64,000 nucleotides of DNA, taken from positions 42,296,472 through 42,360,471 of the forward strand of contig ML664161.1 in assembly GCA_007570785.1 (NCBI GenBank), written 5' to 3'. This stretch comes from Antilocapra americana. Its lineage: Eukaryota > Chordata > Mammalia > Artiodactyla > Antilocapridae. A program made the translations under genes and the position numbers. Shown here piece by piece: positions 44,893-57,004 of the stretch; position 1 is the stretch's first letter; the number at the start of each line of letters is the position of its first letter. The notes under the pieces were generated by a model. The model did no database searches, was not told where the DNA came from, and saw only the letters and a list, made by a program, of their open reading frames with translations.

Positions 44893-45808
44893 GAGGAGTA
44901 TGTCAAGGCTGTATATGGTCACCCTGCTTATCTAACTTATATACAGAGTACATCATGTGAAATACCAGACTGGATGAAGCAAAAGCTGGAATCAAGATTG
45001 CTGGGAGAAATATCAACAACCTCAGATATACAGATGACACCATCCTGATGGCAGAAAGCAAAGAGGAACTAAAGAGCCTCTTGATGAAAGTGAAAGAGGA
45101 GACTGAAAAAGCTGGCTTAAAATTCAACATTCAAAAAACAAAGATCATGGCATCCAGTCCCATCACTTCATGGCAAATAGATGGGAAACAATGGAAACAG
45201 TGAGAGACTTTATTTTCTTGGACTCCAAAATCACTGCAGATGGTGACTATAGCCATGAAATTAAAAGACGCTTACTCCTTGGAAGAGAAGTTATGACCAA
45301 CCTAGACATCATATTAAAAAGCAGAGACATTACTATACTGACAAAGGTCCATATAGTCAAAACTATAGTTTTTCCAGTAGTCATATATGGATGTAAGAAT
45401 TGGACCATAAAGAAAGCTGAGTGCTAAATAATTGATGCTTTTGAACTGTGGTGTTGGAGAAGACTCTTGAGAGTCCCTTGGACTGCAAGGAGATCCAACC
45501 AGTCAATCCTAAAGGAATCAGTCCTGAATATTCATTGGAAGGACTGATGCTGAAGCTGAAACTCCAATACTTTGGCCACCTGATGTAAAGAACTGATTCA
45601 TTGGAAAAGACCCTCATGCTGGGAAAGACTGAAGGAGGGAGGAGAAGGGGATGACAGAGAATGAGATGGTTGGATGGCATCACTGACTCTATGGACATGA
45701 GTTTGAGCAAGCTCCAGGAACTGGTGATGGACAGGGAAGCCTGGCGTGCAGCAGTCCATGGGGTTGCAGATTTTGACACAACTGAGTGACTGAAATGAAC
45801 TGACTGAT
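44893..45808 (+). mobile_element. BovB LINE, 5'-truncated
   Basis: It begins in RT motif B ('agtatgtcaaggctgtatat') and runs to the 3' end ('tgactgaaatgaactgactg'). RT motif C reads YTDD around 45027-45038. Frames at 44860-45048 and 45170-45427 are the remnants. It is inserted in an older repeat whose arms are 44835-44892 and 45809-45925. Confidence 0.94.
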
Positions 45809-45925
45809 AGAAGATGAACAATTCATAAGTCAAAGCCCCTCACCTCCCAGAGCTTGCAACCTGATAGAAGAAATAATTGCAATACAGGGCTGAATGTAAA
45901 AGATGCCGAAAGAGAAGTATGTCTC

Positions 45926-46285
45926 TCTGCTTCCCCATTTCTCCTTCCCACAGATAATCAATAATTAATCCTACTTTCGATTTTGCTCATATTTGTCTTC
46001 CAAGGAAACCAAATGCTTTGCATATGTTATTTTGTCAATCCTTCCAAAGGTACAACAGCTTCATAGTTCAGTTCCAAAAACCTATCACCTTGTAAAACCA
46101 TGTGCAGTAAATCTCACTTTCTCATGTCATTCAGAGCAGTGACACAGTGTCTTGCAAATTAGCATCGGTAATTTCAAGTAAACAGCACCAGCACCAAGGG
46201 TCACACATCTCAGTTTATTTAGATCTGTATGGGCACATAGTCCCTTTTTCTTTCAAATATTAGGAACTGATAAACCAGTCAGTGG
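45926..46285. other. Unannotated stretch
   Basis: Nothing was recognised. Confidence 0.4.
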
Positions 46286-46296
46286 GGCAGTAATTG

Positions 46297-46525
46297 GACT
46301 TCCCAGGTGACAATAGTGGTAAAGAAGCAGCCTGCCAATGCAGGAGACATAAGAGACATGGGTTCAATCTCTGGGTCAAGAAGATCCCCTCGAGGAGGGT
46401 ATGGCAACCCACTCCAGTATTCTTGCCTGGAGAATCCCATGGACAGAGGAGCCTGGTGGGCTATAGTCTATAGGGTCGTAAAGAGTCGGACGCAACTGAA
46501 GTGACTTAGCATCCATGTACACTCA
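46297..46525 (+). mobile_element. Bov-tA SINE
   Basis: The head 'gacttcccaggtgacaatag' is of the variant with 'agtggtaaagaa', and the body and tail are complete ('gtcggacgcaactgaagtga'). Possible flanking duplication: cagtaattgg / caataattagg. Confidence 0.94.
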
Positions 46526-46664
46526 GTCAATAATTAGGGGAGAAATAAAAAGAATGAAGCAATTGTATTCCATTTGGCCTGCAGTAGAAGGCAAGCCAAC
46601 AAAGGAAGTTAAGAGGTACTGGTAGCATCTGAATGCTGAGTTATTGTGAAGGCCACCCTGATGG

Positions 46665-46915
46665 AAGACATACTATGTGCTGGGCATAGTGCTGAGGACC
46701 TTACTTTCATCATCTAACACACACACACGTTTAGGAAGGTTGTACTTACTTTTGGTTAAACACTCTTATTATTGCCATTTCCTTACAAGCAAAAGAACTG
46801 GGAATCAGTTTGGTTAAGTAACTTGGTTTCAGCCAGGAAGTGAGTCTGGAGTGAGCTGGAGCTCAACTACAAATCTGATTCTTTACAGCTCAGGTCCTAA
46901 TGGCTATGCCACACC
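46665..46915 (-). mobile_element. MIR SINE, antisense
   Basis: 'catactatgtgctgggcata', 'gtgctgaggaccttacttt', 'attattgccatttccttaca', 'ggttaagtaacttggtttca' and 'tggagctcaactacaaatct' give the reverse MIR order across ~250 bp. Confidence 0.75.
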
Positions 46916-47306
46916 CTTTCCTGAGATTGGGAGATTCAAGAAAAGCTTCATGTATTTAAAGCCTGGATGTCTGAGGAGTCTGTGGGAAAGAACCAGAAAG
47001 ACAGGACTTGGGAAGCATCCAGGTTTAAGGTGAGGCCATGAAACATGTAACAGAAAGAACTCTTGTTTGAAAGGACTGAAGCCCAACTCAAGCTATCATA
47101 AATTATTGAGGAAGTTTTTGTCTCAGAGAAGCAAACTGTGGCAAGAGTGGGAGACAAGGTGACCCAGTGGTACTCATCTAGGGAAATAAAGGCTGTATGT
47201 CTCTGTCCCCTCATACCGCAGTTCTGCTTGTCTGTGTTCTTTCTTTAACACCAGCTTACCCCAGGAGGCTGAAACCACATCTATCAGCTGCCTCAGAATT
47301 TTATCT
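46916..47306. other. Unannotated stretch
   Basis: No gene or repeat was recognised. Confidence 0.4.
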
Positions 47307-47307
47307 T

Positions 47308-47693
47308 CATTATCCAGAGTGAAGTAAGCCAGAAGCAAAAACAACAATACAGTATATTAACACATATATATGGAATTTAGAAAGACAGTAACGAGAACCC
47401 AACATGCGAGACAGCAAAAGGAACGCAGATGTATAGAATAGACTCGTGGACTCTGTGGATGAGGGAAAGGGTGGGATGATATGGGAGAAGGGCATTGAAA
47501 CATGTTAATTATCATATGTCTAATCAATCGCCAGCCCAGGATTGATTCTCGGGGCTGGTGCATCGAGATTTCCCAGGGGGGAGGATGGAGGGAGGGGGGA
47601 GGGAGGGGTTTCTGGAGGGGGAGCATATGTAAACCCATGGTGATATCATGGCATTGTATGGCAAAAACAATAAAAGGGAGAAAACAAAAAAAA
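47308..47693 (+). mobile_element. Ruminant L1 (L1_BT-like) 3' end
   Basis: It starts within the last ~390 bp ('attatccagagtgaagtaag') and ends '...gtatggcaaaaacaataaaa' with an A-rich tail. The 3' UTR G-rich tract lies at 47575-47622. It is nearly the same as the end of the 16204-16948 copy. Confidence 0.93.
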
Positions 47694-47834
47694 ACTTCAA
47701 GTCCGGTGAGGAAGAAAGAACTGTTCCCCATAAGATTCAGTTAGAAAAATCCCTAGAAAATTTCTGATTGGTTTTACCTAGCAGTTGTTTACCTCCCTGT
47801 GGCTAGGGTAGCACTTTGACTAGAACATTCCCAT

Positions 47835-49165
47835 CAGCATGAAGGTAGGAGTAAAATTGTTTCCTCTTGTAGAAAAAGAAGAAATATGGGGGGAGAAGAT
47901 CAAGATAATGGAGGAGATCAAGAGTAAGAGGATGCGCAGCTCACCTCCCCCCATGAGCCCATCAGAAATACGTCAACGTGTAGAACAGTTCTCACTGAAA
48001 ACTAACTGGAAACTGGCATAAAGAATCCTATACAACCACAACTGAAAAATAAAAAATAAAATAAAATTATTAAATCAGGTGGGAAGGGAAGAAAAGCCAT
48101 AGTCAGGACATGTACCCCTGAGAGTGGATTCAGGGAAAAGGAGATTACACAGGTGGACACCCATCTTGGGGAGTGAGTGGGTCAAGCCACAGACTGGGAG
48201 GTCCCAGTCCTGGGGTCCTGCTCAGAGGAGATAAGCCTATTGACCGGTTGGAGGACAGCTGGCACAAATAGAAGGGCTGTGAAAGCCTAGACTCCACTCA
48301 TGAGTCACACTGGCTAACCCTACCCTTTAAAACATGTTGAAGGATCTTCTCTAAATGGAAAAGAAGTAAGAATATGTAGGAAAGGGAAAGCTTTTACTTG
48401 GAAAGGCAAACAGATAGTAAGAACTGAAGATCAACAATGTAAATAAGCCAGTACTTTGACTAAAATACAAAAATAAAAATGTAAAAGCAGCTATAATTAC
48501 AATAAATATTCAAGGGAAAAGCAAGAAGATGTAAAATAAAATGTGGGAGCGAGAAATAAAATGTGCTTGAACTTAAATGAATACCAGTTTTGAAAAGTAT
48601 ATACAATTATAGGGCAATGTATATGAACCCCAAAGTAACCACAAATCAAAAACCTATGAAAGATAACAAAGACAAAAAAGAAATGAACCCAAGCATGCTA
48701 CTAAAGAAAATCATCAAATTACAAAGGAAGAAATAAAAAGAAGAAATGAACAGAGATGAACTAAAAAAACAACCTGAAAAGATTTAAAATACAAATAAGT
48801 ACATACTTATTAATAATTACTGTAAATGTCAGTGGACTAAATGCTTTGGAAAAAAATGACATAGGATGGCTTACTGGATAAAAGAAACAAGACTCTTTGA
48901 TATGCTACCTACAGGAAATTCACTTCAGGGCTAGAGGCACGCACAAACTGAAAATGAGGCGATGGTAAAAGAAGTGGACCAAATCAGGGCTATGAGATTC
49001 ACAACCTAGTGTGCATAAAATACATAAGCAACAAGGGTAAGTTGTATTCACAGATAGCCATTATCTTTATGGAGTATAAACTATAAAAATATTAAATCAC
49101 ATTGCTATACATCTGAACTGATATAATATTGTAAATCAACTATACCTCAATTTTTTTAAAAAAGA
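47835..49165 (+). mobile_element. Old L1 with both ends but an internal deletion
   Basis: 47880-48290 resembles an L1 5' UTR ('atcaagagtaagaggatgcg', 'cccatgagcccatcagaaat', 'taactggaaactggcataaa'). 48600-48965 matches the L1 segment leading into the endonuclease ('aagtaaccacaaatcaaaaa', 'ctgtaaatgtcagtggacta', 'caggaaattcacttcagggc'). From about 49000 it jumps to the 3' end ('atttatggag'-type text, 'gaactgatataatattgtaa', 'atcaactatacctcaatttt'). ORF1 and nearly all of ORF2 are absent. Confidence 0.6.
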
Positions 49166-49439
49166 GATGTTTGAACTGCAAATAATGGCAAATTAATAAC
49201 AAATGTTTACTGCAGGTTGAAACCAGATTAGCTATCAGAAGATAATTATGTATGAAAAATACACCTTAAAAAATATTTTTTTTTTCCTACCTTAGAAGCC
49301 TTCCCGCTGCCACATGCTAATCCACACCAATCTAAGATCTTCAACATCAGAGGATCAGAGAATCCTTGCATCTCAAACCATTGCTGTCCATGATTCATAC
49401 ATATTGTTATTCCTTTGGCTATTTGTTATACACAAACTC

Positions 49440-49960
49440 ATTCTTTCTTAGATTATGCTAGCTGTTTCTCTGAAGTGACTTTCCCTTAATTATTCAGATC
49501 TCAACTCATATATCACCTCCTTATAGAGGACACCCCTGACTACCTTAAGCACATTTAACTTTATTTATTATTTTTTGGCTGCAACACACAGCATGCAAAA
49601 TGTTAGTTCCCCAACCAGGAATCAAAACTGCAGCCTTTGTGATGGAAGAGTGGAGTCTTAACCACCAGACCACCAGTTAAGTCCCCCGATTACCTTTTTA
49701 TGACAAAGCAACCCTTTGCCTTTTTAATCACATCATAGTGCTTAACACCACTGATATTCTTATTATCTTCTCTCTTGTCTTCATTCCTTTTCTGTTCTGT
49801 CTCAATTCCCTAAAAAAAGAAAAAAAGTTCTATGGCAACAGAGATCTTTTCTGTCTTCTTGTCCCTCAAAATGCCCGCACCTAGAGTAGTCTGGCATACT
49901 GTGCAGGCCTTTAACACATTTTTGTTAAATAAATAGTAGAATGAATGAATCCTAGCCTTA
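49440..49960 (+). mobile_element. L2 LINE 3' region, split by a CHR SINE
   Basis: 'cagatctcaactcatatatc', 'ctccttatagaggacaccc', 'ctgactacc', then after the SINE 'tcacatcatagtgcttaaca', 'ttttctgtcttcttgtccct' and 'gttaaataaatagtagaatg' match the L2 3' order. Confidence 0.7.
49558..49688 (-). mobile_element. CHR-type SINE fragment, antisense
   Basis: 'ttggctgcaacacacagcat', 'agttccccaaccaggaatca', 'ggagtcttaaccaccagacc' and 'accagttaagtcccc' are the reverse complement of the CHR head. Confidence 0.8.
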
Positions 49961-50224
49961 GAAGGGACTACAGTATTTAACATGAAGATTTATATACAAG
50001 AGGTGCTTCAACTGTGTTTTTGAATTAATTAAAAATAGAAGAATCCAGAAAACCTATATTATTGGAATGTGTTAGAAATATAGCTGAATTAGAATGATAT
50101 AATCAAGAGTTCAAATCCTCACACCAAGGTTGAACAGCAAACATCCACTTTTTCTTTCTACATTCTTATAAGATTATATAGCTCTGTGAGAGTGATATTT
50201 TGGAAAGGCCTGGCTTCTTGCACA

Positions 50225-50600
50225 GCTATCATTTTACTGAGCGTATCCCATATGCCAGATATCATATCAGGTACTTTACATGCGTTAGCTCCAACTCTGA
50301 GAACCAAAACTGCAAGTAATTTGTTGTTTAGTTACTAAGTCTTGTCTGACTCTTTGCTGCACCCATAGACTGTAGCCCACCAGGCTCCTCTGGCCATGGG
50401 GATTCTCTAGGCAAGAATACTGAGTGGGTTACCATTTCCTTCTCCATGGAATCTTCCCTACCCAGAGACCAAACCTACATCTCCTGCATTGGCAGGCAGA
50501 TTCTTTACCACTGAGCCACCAGGGAAGCCCCATTAGGTAATTTGCCCAGGTCCAAATGTTTATTAAAGGCAGGAATGGGATAAGAACCCCTTCCACTCCA
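50225..50600 (-). mobile_element. MIR SINE, antisense, split by a Bov-tA SINE
   Basis: The arms are 50225-50323 and 50535-50600: 'ccatatgccagatatcatat', 'caggtactttacatgcgtta', then 'taatttgcccaggtccaaat' and 'ggcaggaatgggataagaa'. Confidence 0.7.
50324..50534 (-). mobile_element. Bov-tA SINE, antisense
   Basis: On the plus strand it starts with 'ttgtttagttactaagtctt' and ends 'gagccaccagggaagcccc'. Flanks agtaatttg (50315-50323) and ggtaatttg (50536-50544) look like the target duplication. Confidence 0.93.
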
Positions 50601-50635
50601 TCACAGTGTAAGTGTTTTCACAAGTACTCTAGCAC

Positions 50636-50826
50636 AGCAGTCTCCAACCTTTTTAGCACCAGAAATGGATTTCATGGAAGACTATTTTTCCAGGAGCCAG
50701 GAGTGGAGAGGATGGTTTGAGGATGATTCAAATGCATTTATTGTGCACTTTATCTGTAATCTGATGCTGCCGCTGATCTGAAAGGAACTACCGGTCCTTG
50801 GCCTGGAGGTTGGGAACGTCTGCTGT
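50636..50826. mobile_element. Short non-autonomous DNA transposon (hAT-like)
   Basis: Terminal inverted repeats are visible: 'cagcagtctccaacctt' at the left and 'aggttgggaacgtctgctg' at the right. The body has 'ttcatggaagactatttttc' and 'attgtgcactttatctgtaa'. The family name is not certain. Confidence 0.6.
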
Positions 50827-50984
50827 AGCAGATCAAGGAGATCTCAGAGTTGTGTGTTTGATGATATTTAATAAGTGGTATATGCCCACAAACCCATCTC
50901 ATTTTTATCTCTGCCTGGCATGTGGATGAAGAAATGAAACTCTGTTCATGGTTTTCCCAGTTTTTGTCTTATGAGAGTGGTTTA

Positions 50985-51175
50985 AAAATATGATCCTCGG
51001 ACCACCATGACGGCTTAACCTAAGGACATATTAAAATAAATGCAGATTCTCAGGCTCCATTTATGACCTACTGAATCAGAAACCTGGGGGTGGCGGGGGA
51101 GGGCAAAACTCTGTTTTAAGTCCTCCAGATGATCCTGATTCATACCAGTGTTCGAGAATCACTGCTTTAGGGCAT
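50985..51175 (-). mobile_element. MER5A-like hAT element, antisense
   Basis: 'tgatcctcggaccacc', 'aaataaatgcagattctcag', 'ctgaatcagaaacctggggg' and 'gttcgagaatcactgc' are the reverse of the MER5A order seen at 40864. Confidence 0.75.
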
Positions 51176-51334
51176 CTTTTCAGAAGACAATTTCAACTGA
51201 AGGATACCTAGGTATCCGTGGAGAAATGGGGGTAGAGTTACCAGTTGTCCTATTTTTTTAGGACTGAAGGGTTTTCCAGGATGTGGGGTTTTTAGTTTTA
51301 AAACTAAGACAGTCCTGGACAAAGCAGAATGACT

Positions 51335-51760
51335 TAGTTATTAGTTTTTATTATTGTCATAACAAATTACTACAAACTTATAGCTTGAAACAAAAACATT
51401 TGTTATTTTTACAATTCTGTAGATCAGAATTCCAACAAGAGTGTTACTGGGCTACAATCAGTGTTAGCGAGGCTGTGTTTCTTTCTGAAGGTGTAGAAAG
51501 AATACTTTTGCTATTTTTCTGTAACTAATATCCTATAGTCATATCTTCTGACCATAGCTATGAAAGGTTCTTTGATTTTGAGGAAGGACCCATGCGATTA
51601 GATAGGATAATCCAAGACAATCTTTCCCTCTTCAGATCTTTACTTTTCTCACATTGGTAAAGTCCCTCTTGCCATGAAAGGTAGAATATTGATAGGTTCC
51701 AGGAATTAGAATTCCTGGATTAGAATATTGTTTAAGAGCCAATATTCTGCCTACCACCGT
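51335..51760 (-). mobile_element. MLT1-like MaLR LTR, antisense
   Basis: 'ataacaaattactacaaact', 'tttacaattctgtagatcag', 'gttactgggctacaatcagt' and 'gcgaggctgtgtttctttct' follow the antisense MLT1 order. The far end is degraded. Confidence 0.65.
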
Positions 51761-51845
51761 TACCATCACTGGAAGTCTGGGATGTGGGAGTTTTCAGTAC
51801 TGAAGCCAGTAAAGTCCTAGGCAGAACCAGGACAAGTTGGTCCCT

Positions 51846-52719
51846 TAGTTGGGTGGTAGAGGGCAGAGAAGAGCTTTATTGCTGTGGGAATGGCCACATC
51901 ATGCTTCGGCAAACAGTACTCTAAACGCAAGCCCTGAAGGCAGACAAAAGTCAAAAGGAGGCAGATCTGTTTTCCTGAATTGCCTATTCTGGGATTTTGT
52001 GTAACCTGATTGAACTTCCTCTTTTTCATGCTTGTGACATGATCTCCCATTTGTGGATTTTGTGTGTGTGTGTTGAGCATAACCACACTAATTTATTGTT
52101 AGTCACTAACCACGGGTAATTCACTGTTGCTTATAAAATGCTACATTAACTACTGCTACCATTTAGTTATCAAGTTTTGAGGGGAACAAAAACAAATCAT
52201 GACCGTAATTATCTGACTCTGGCTCTGTGTGTGTGATCAGCATGTGATCAGGGCCTCGCTGAGCCCTGAAGAGAACTGGGAAAGCATGTTAGCAGGAGTG
52301 CAGGCTGTAGTAGTGGCCTTGCAGGGAAGTAATGCTCCATGAGTGCTTTATCGTATAGAGCACGTAGTAAGGATTATTTACCCTCTGTAAACAGCTGACT
52401 GTCTCTAGCTCTGCCATCTCTTCAGGTGAAACACCTCCAAAGAAAATGCCTTCTAAAGCGTCTGGAAATGAATGCACATATAAAGTAGTGATTATGCTGC
52501 TGAAGCTTTGTGAATTTAATAGAAACATGGGTAGATGAAACCAACAAGTGTTCCTCTTCATGTTAACCCGGAGATTGGGGGTGGAAGTGGTTGAAGGTTT
52601 TGCCCCTGGGGGGTCATAGGTGCTATCCTACTCTACATTATTACACTGACCCTTCTCTTTAAGGAGAGAGTACAGTCCTTGTAATGAAGATTGACATGGA
52701 AGGACTCAAATGCCATATC
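51846..52719. other. Unannotated stretch
   Basis: No gene or known repeat was recognised. A short (GT)6 run lies near 52060-52072. Confidence 0.4.
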
Positions 52720-53110
52720 TTTCCCTTACTCACTGTGTGAGCTAAGGGACATTTCTCATCTTTCGGATCTTAATTTTTCTCATATTTAAAAAATAATAAT
52801 ACCTTATATTTGTGTGAAAGTTAATAATGTTGTTGTTGTTGTTTAATCACTAAGTCATAGCCAACTCTTTACAACCCCATGGACTGTAACCTGCCAGGCT
52901 CCTCGGTCCATGGGGATTCTCCAGGCAAGAATACTGGAGTGGGTTGTCATTTCCTTCTCCAAGGGATCTTCCCAACCCAAGGATTGAGTCTGCATCTCCT
53001 GCATTGTCAGGTGGATTCTTTACTGCTGAACCACCAGGATATATTTGTTGTGAAAGTTAACAATAACATACATTAAGTAAGTATGAAGTGTCTGGTGCAG
53101 AGTTGTTAAA
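52720..53110 (+). mobile_element. MIR SINE split by a Bov-tA SINE
   Basis: 'cactgtgtgagctaagggac', 'atttttctcatatttaaaaa', 'aataataataccttatattt' and, beyond the SINE, 'aagtatgaagtgtctggtgc' match the MIR order. Confidence 0.7.
52829..53048 (-). mobile_element. Bov-tA SINE, antisense
   Basis: It starts with a (GTT)n complemented tail and ends at the head complement 'tgaaccaccagg'. The target duplication tgtgaaagttaataat (52813-52828) pairs with tgtgaaagttaacaat (53049-53064), one mismatch in 16. Confidence 0.94.
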
Positions 53111-56100
53111 AATAAATAGTGATCATTAATATTATTGGTTCACTTTTCAAAGACATCTCTGGTAATAACTGAGGGTTTGTCAAGGTTGTTTAGCATAGTA
53201 GTAACTATTTTTACTCCTTGAAAGGCCATTCATTCATCACATTTTCTATTCTGTGTCAGGCTGAAACTGAGGGGATAAAATTAATAAACGAGTAATCCAC
53301 ATCTTCTAGGAACTCTCAGTCTCCCTGCAGAAATGACACTTGCTTGAATGGGAAGCACCAATTAGTGATGGTTGGAGGGAAAGAGAGCATGCCACACTTT
53401 GGGAGCAGCATGACTGAACCAGAGCACAGAGGTGAGATACAACCTAGTTTGTGTTTGGAATTACACATAGCTTGCTCTGCTGCATCATATTAGGAAGGAG
53501 TAGTCAGAGCTGAAGCTGAAACACTAGCTGGAGCATGAAAGACCTCCTGCATGTTGGCAGGAAGCTTGGACATTATCTGTGCATGGTGGGGATCCAATGA
53601 TGGTTTTAAGTAGGGAGTGACGTGATCTAATTAAGATTTGTAAAAAGTCACTCCAGCCATTCTATGGAGAATGGATTGATGGGAAGGAAGGATGAAAGGA
53701 GATCAGTGAGTTGGCTTTTTCAACTATGTTATCTGCATTAAACAAGAACGAACTAAGGTTATCTCATGAGACTTCAATGAAAGAACTAAAAAGAGTGTGA
53801 GCAGGGTTAAGGGAACCACCAAGACTGTTAAAGTACTCTGGGACTAGCAACAGTGGGAATGGTTACCAACCCCGGGGCATGAGGGGTGGAAGGAAGAAAA
53901 TATTAAGAACTGGAGCACCCGATAGGAGCTAAAACCTTATTTAGGGCAGGTCTTCCAGAAGCTGACCCCAGAGGAGGATTACTGTGTAAGTAATTTATTC
54001 AGGAAATGTTTCCAGGGGGACTTAGTAAGGAAGCAGGGGAGAAAAATGTACATGGACACTATTTTCACAGCATCTGGTGGAAGAAAGGTGTTACGCAATG
54101 AGTTAAAGGTGAAAGGGAGTCAAAAGGTCTGGTACCAAGTCCTCTGCCATGTAAATCATGAATATCATCTGTAAGGTAGGGACAATGCATCCTTTCAGAG
54201 CCATTGTGGGCCTGAAATAAGGAAGAATAAGGAAGGGATTTGTGAGAGGGTATGCTAATGTAAGGTGCTCTGATGTAGGAAAATTGTAAATATTTTAACC
54301 TGACTAGTCTGGGGAGTAAGAGTTCAGAGCTGGGGCCACGCATGGAGGCTGCTCCTTAGGTCTCCTAGGCCCTGTGCTTGTGCCCTAGGCATCATATTAG
54401 ACAGTCTTTGGACACTATGATGAGCAGAAAAGATATTGCTGAATAAATTTTTATGACGTTAAGAGTAATTTGGAGAGATGTTTTTAAATATTGTCATTTT
54501 TTAAAATTTAGTATAGCACTTAAATAATGGTATGAAGGTACAAAGCACTATGGCTCTTTTATTTTTAAAAGCAAAAGTATCTTTCAGCAACTGTGAAGCT
54601 GAGGAGATCCCAGCTGGGAGAAGGATGTCAGGTCTCATTGTCCTATCAGCCCACTGAAGTCCCTCAATAAAATGGCTTAATCATTCCTTTCCCCCCCAAA
54701 ATCAAAAGTATCTGATTTTGAGGCATTATCACAGTATGGCTCTGTCGGCAATCAACACTGTTTTCTTACTGGAAATCTGAGGGCATATCAAATGAAAAGA
54801 ATTGTTGCTCCCTTAAATATCAAAATCTAATTAGTGTTATTATTGCCATTTTATGTTTCCCCAAACTTTCCTATAAACATCTGGGCCATAGAGTAATTTC
54901 TTACTAAATAATAACATCCATGACACTGTGAGAAACTTGGTAAAACTTTGATGTGGAGAACCCTCATTATCTCTGAATGCTGAGGAGAAAGGCAGAGTAG
55001 AAGTGCCTAGGCATCTGATTCCCTTATGATCCATGCCCAAGTTTACTTCCTCTGGTGGCAGCAGGAAATTCTGGTAACCTTGGCAACACTGGTGGCCCTT
55101 CCCATCCTTTTTTAATTGAAATAGCTGTTGCTAGGATACACCCTAAAGTGAAAAAGAAGGGAAAAGAGGGGGAACAAGAGAATGAAAGATATGAGAATGG
55201 AAGGGGGGAGAGAGAGAGGAAAAAAAAAAGAAAGGAGACAATGAGAATGAAAATGAGAAAGGAGGGTAAAACGAAAATATTGGATGGTGTTTGAAGGGCA
55301 GACTTCTGTTGATTACTACCAAAATGAGAGAGAGCATGGGGTAGGGGGTAACAGTAGAATGTCAGTTCCTGATTTACTAAAAATCAGTAATTCATAATTC
55401 ATTTTGAGTTTTCTCTTGCAAACTACATATCCTTAAATGTGGGTGTTTTCATATTGGGTTGGAAAAGAAATGTTTATTAGCTCTCTGTCCCTTACCAAAC
55501 CCCTGTCTGCATTCTTCCTTCTGAGGTCTCACTTCTCCACTAGTCTGAAAGTAAAATTAGTACAAAGAATAACATTTTATTAAAATGCAGTGAATTCTTC
55601 CTGTCAGGAGAACACAGGTGAGTTTCTCCAGCATCTAGGGGAGACCATGACCCCATCATCCATGCTTCTGCCCTCACAGCTTCCATCCATGCCTATGCTT
55701 GGCTATTGCGTGAGGACGGTTTCAGCAGCTGACAGCCTCTGAGTTCAGGGAACAGGTGATGGTTGCCCTGGGTGATTGTAGCTTTTGGTAGCCTGGGAGT
55801 CATATTATGTAAAACTTACAACTGGAAAGAACTGCCAGCCCTGATGAACATTTGCCTCTCCTGCGGTATGGAGAAGAGTTACCCTGGCCTCATCCCCGCA
55901 AAATGAGTGGGTAACCCAAGGTAGTGCCAAAAGTAAATTAGGTGGCTTTGACACCTTAGGCATTTTGTTATAATTCAAGGGGTTTTGTGTGCTTTGTTCA
56001 CTGTGGTACCGTCAGCACCTAGATGGGCAATAAGAACACGGTCTGAGCTCAGTAAGTGCTGATGAATGAAAGAAAAGAAATCACTTCAACTTCCTGGGCC

Positions 56101-57004
56101 AGGATCATCTTACCATTTCCCATTTTAGTTTAAGGGGGCCCAGCCCTGACCCCTACAAATGGACTACCCAGGATTCAGCTCTTTATTAGAGTACCTTCTC
56201 TCTCATCAGGCAGATTGATTAAAAAAATGGGTCTAGGATGAGTCAGAGATAATGGGACAGAGTGAGAATTTTTCTTAGAATTTCTAGCAAGAAACTCTCA
56301 CTGTCTTCCCACTGGATGTGAATGAGAGAATACATAGCATCCGCTTCTGCCTCAGCAATTTGCCATCATGGTGGCTTAAGACAAGAGCTAATCATAACAA
56401 AGCAGAGTCAAGAAGTGAGAACTCCAACTCTCCTCCCAGAGGACTGTTCCCAAGGTCTCCCAAGCTGCCCACCCCTGCAAGGTCACAGGAATCAGCATCA
56501 TCGGTTCCCATGCTGCACTGGAGTCACAGATGTGCAGAGATGCTGAGATGCCTTTTTCCCAATACAGTGTCTTACTTTTCTACCTGATAACTGAATCAAC
56601 ATTGCTTATCTTTTACCAAATTAATTTTTTTAAATGGCTCTGTTTGCTTCTTTTGGAAACTTCCTTCCACATAGATGTGGTCTCTAGTATTTGGGATTTG
56701 ACTGAAAAAGAGTTTTTCTCTCTTTTACATCTTTACCCCCATTCCATAGATGCTCCCGGATTCTTTGGGTTTTCTCACAAACTCCCTTCTTAAAGATATT
56801 GTCAATGAACACACATCAATAAAACAGATACCAAGAAGCTTCTCACCCACCAACTTTTTATAGTCCTTCAGACATAACTCAGTTTCAGGACCCACTACTC
56901 TAAGCAAAATATACGAAATTCTACAGGGCTCAATCATTGTCAACATTCTATGGTTTTGAATAATTCATGAGTTATATATAATCCTAAAATTTATAACTTA
57001 ATAA
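53111..57004. other. Mostly unannotated; ancient repeat pieces at 53240-53720
   Basis: 'gtagggagtgacgtgatcta' and 'aaagtcactccagccattct' around 53610-53660 match the same ancient family suspected at 32675 and 57005. The rest of this 3.9 kb holds nothing I recognise except the polypurine tract at 55145-55272. Confidence 0.4.
55145..55272. repeat. Polypurine tract
   Basis: This is about 128 bp of nearly pure A/G on the plus strand, with only scattered pyrimidines. The 79-codon Lys/Glu/Arg-rich frame across it (55055-55294) is a simple-sequence artefact. Confidence 0.9.
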
